Below are positions 61,943-64,000 of a DNA stretch of 64,000 nt, in pieces. The stretch covers positions 1,598,280-1,662,279 of the forward strand of contig JACEVL010000006.1 in NCBI GenBank assembly GCA_020284085.1. Direction: 5' to 3'. Every line of letters starts with the position of its first letter. Position 1 is the stretch's first letter. Source of the DNA: Aporrectodea caliginosa (Eukaryota; Annelida; Clitellata; Crassiclitellata; Lumbricidae). The notes beneath the pieces are model-generated. The model ran no database searches, was not told the DNA's origin, and worked only from the letters and a program-made list of their open reading frames with translations. Position numbers and translations under genes: made by a program.

Positions 61943-62323
61943 AAAAGGGGATAGGGGTGATAAGGAAAAGGATGTGAGATATGATGAGAAAGAGAGACAA
62001 AAAGACAGATAATAACAGATAGATTGGAAATGTGTTACTGTGTTAGAAGCATTTTTTAAACTCGATTCCAATCAGTTTTCACTTTAAAGTTAATCCGGCT
62101 TTTTGTCGGAGGTCCCGCTGATTGACAAATTGTTGCCTGATAAGCAAGATAAACATTTAATTTGCTGGTGGATGCAGGTTAGAATTGACTGTAATGTGAA
62201 ACTACAAGAATTTACATCCCAAAACATAAAAAGAGAAACAGGACACCCAGATTTTATCAGCAGATGACACGGGCATGCCCTAAGCCATATTTGCTTTGCT
62301 TGACACATCTATACTATAATCTA

Positions 62324-62331
62324 TATATATA

Positions 62332-62421
<90 letters not shown>
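62324..62421. repeat. (AT)n array with GT core
   Basis: About 80 bases of pure AT after a short GT run. A smaller one lies at 62508-62556. Confidence 0.97.
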
Positions 62422-62424
<3 letters not shown>

Positions 62425-62506
62425 CCAATTCGCAGAAGGAAATGTTGATAAAGGCAATATATAAGAAATAAAATCCATGTATATACTTGTAAGCATATAT
62501 ATGTAT

Positions 62507-62537
<31 letters not shown>

Positions 62538-63770
62538 ATATATATTATATATATATGTTATTATATAAAATACTCATTTCGCATGATGTCATGTCGGAAA
62601 TGTAGCATAAGAAATAAAACCAATGTTATTCAGTGTTTGGTACTAGCATATTTAAAAAATATTTATAGATAATTATGTTGTTTGTGGGTGTCTGTGTTTC
62701 TGTGCGGTACTTGTGTGTGCCTCATATTCAGAGGTATAAATTGTAAAGTTTTTGGGTGTTGTTGTACACATAAATAAATCCTAGCTGTGTGCTCAGGTTT
62801 TCCTATATCAGCAGATGATGGCTAGTGGGCTGTGTTTTTCTTTAATCAGTGGATGAGTTTGTGGCCTGTGCAGCTTTAGTGTTGCTCAACATCCAAATGG
62901 AAGTCATTTACAGGGATCTGTTTCATCCAGAGTTACTACAACACTCCTTCCTCTCAGACCTTGTTCAGTCAGGGGACTGTTATGGTGCTGGGTAAAGGTT
63001 TCTTAGCCCTGTGTTCTGCTGTGTTAGTAACCTGCTTGGGTCAATGTTAATCTACCAGTAATCTACTAGTAATAACTTCCATGGTGCCATTGGTAACTAA
63101 CTGGTGACACTTCGTTCCTTCTGTCCCTTTGAGTATCACTTGCCGTGGGGACTGTCTCTTATGTAGCCCTGTCTTATTCTTGCATGGATGTCTCAGGACT
63201 GGGGCTGAATTGGAATTAGCGTATGGATCAAAATGAAATTGCTAGCACTTCTTGCCTTCTGTTTGGGTATTGTCGATAGTCTACTCGAAGATTATATACA
63301 ATACTGTATATTGCAGTTCTCTGTTTAAATTGGGCATAGCAGTTTGAGCAGTGGTAATGAGTGCAGCATTAGTGTGCTGATGTTTCACCAGTATGTCTAG
63401 TGTTCAAATTCTATAGAAAATGGGCAATTTGTTGTTGAGAGGTGCATATGGTGAGAAAACCACGTCTGGTCATGCCATTGGATTCTGTTGTGTTTGCACT
63501 CGTAAAGATATCTTTAATGGCCAGACAAGGGCCCTTAGGGTGGGTGTTGATAGAAAATGAGCAATTGCATTACATTTACTTTACCATTTGAAAGAGTTGC
63601 TGTAGCCACAACCGATTTCTTTAAAAAAACACAGGCAATATTTCTGTCGTCAGTCATCGGCCGCATGGTGTTCATAAATTTAACTTGATTAGGCGGTCTG
63701 CCATGGAGTTCCAGGCATGAGATGCGTTGCTGGCGTGGATTACATGTAGCCTTGTGTTTATTGATAACAG

Positions 63771-64000
63771 GTGATCACGAAATGCGGATATCCAATTGCG
63801 GGGATTACAACAGAACCCACAGCTCCAGGAGTTGCCGCCTCCTCGGAAGGCACCGAAGCAGAAGTAACAACAACGGAACGAAACAGCAGACGCCTACTGG
63901 AAGAATTTCCTACAAAAACCCATAGGAAATTTTCATTCAACGTCATCGTTAGAAACATTGGTTCATCTAAAAATTACTTTGGCAAGCTCCCGGACTCCGT
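63771..64000 (+). CDS. glypican (GPC3/GPC5 class), exon 4, cut by window end
   Basis: Acceptor TTGATAACAG ends at 63770. Exon 3 leaves in phase 0, and this exon reads VITKCGYPIAGITTEPTAPG, then a Glu/Thr/Ser/Arg-rich segment (residues about 414-440), then FSFNVIVRNIGSSKNYFGKL and PDSV at the edge. VI-KCG-P matches the glypican position after the N-domain (Cys398, twelfth conserved Cys). The FNVIVRNIG...LPDSV stretch corresponds to the segment just before the thirteenth Cys. The variable E/T/R-rich part is where GPC3-type glypicans are cleaved by furin-like proteases, but no classic RxxR is clear here (NSRR is the nearest basic cluster). The C-terminal SG sites and GPI signal lie outside the window. 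Confidence 0.88.
   Translation, partial: MITKCGYPIAGITTEPTAPGVAASSEGTEAEVTTTERNSRRLLEEFPTKTHRKFSFNVIVRNIGSSKNYFGKLPDS

Larger units (their letters stand above)
58230..63770 (+). other. glypican intron 3
   Basis: About 5.5 kb between the exon 3 donor (GTGAGA) and the exon 4 acceptor (AACAG). It holds a 45-bp tandem duplication near 59716-59805, (AT)n runs and several CAGA/GGAT/CAGT arrays. No further exon or full transposon was recognised. Confidence 0.85.

Overview
This is nuclear DNA of an animal, probably a marine invertebrate. Coding exons are sparse, introns of several kilobases have GT/GC-AG borders, microsatellites are long, and non-LTR retrotransposon and hAT-type DNA-transposon debris is dense. 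The frequent TAGGCCTA-type strings recall echinoderm genomes, but that is an impression and not proof. There are no bacterial-style operons, and most long open frames are microsatellites or transposon relics.

The one gene I can identify is the 5' part of a glypican of the GPC3/GPC5 (dally-like) class, a GPI-anchored heparan sulfate proteoglycan core. It lies on the + strand in four exons: 39747-40044 (signal peptide), 45178-45345, 57517-58229, and 63771 running off the window. The intron phases agree (1, 1, 0). Twelve of the 14 cysteines typical of the family are visible, and the last two would lie beyond base 64000. Intron 1 appears to use a GC donor.

A second, unidentified gene may start on the - strand at 22964, with a first coding exon at 22540-22964 in a GC/CpG-rich stretch.

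Region by region. 1-12 kb: an RT fragment, two hAT elements with 8-bp target duplications (1298-1666 and 6025-6795), LINE 3' ends and long microsatellites. 13-22 kb: a tRNA-type SINE, two ~2-kb hAT-like elements with perfect target duplications (15417-17453 and 17738-20068), each carrying a copy of an unfamiliar element bordered by GGACAATGTCC palindromes, and a 280-bp TATC array. 22-26 kb: the possible minus-strand gene and a broken retroelement reading frame. 27-35 kb: a nested structure in which a LINE is split by a 6755-bp hAT-like element, which holds a foldback-like inverted repeat of about 1.86-kb arms built partly from ~30-bp monomers, which in turn carries a 539-bp near-identical copy of the local LINE/hAT junction. 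36-37.6 kb: a dead reverse transcriptase. 38.5-64 kb: the glypican gene with hAT MITEs and short tandem duplications in its introns.

All identifications come from reading the sequence and knowledge of the families. No database search was run.
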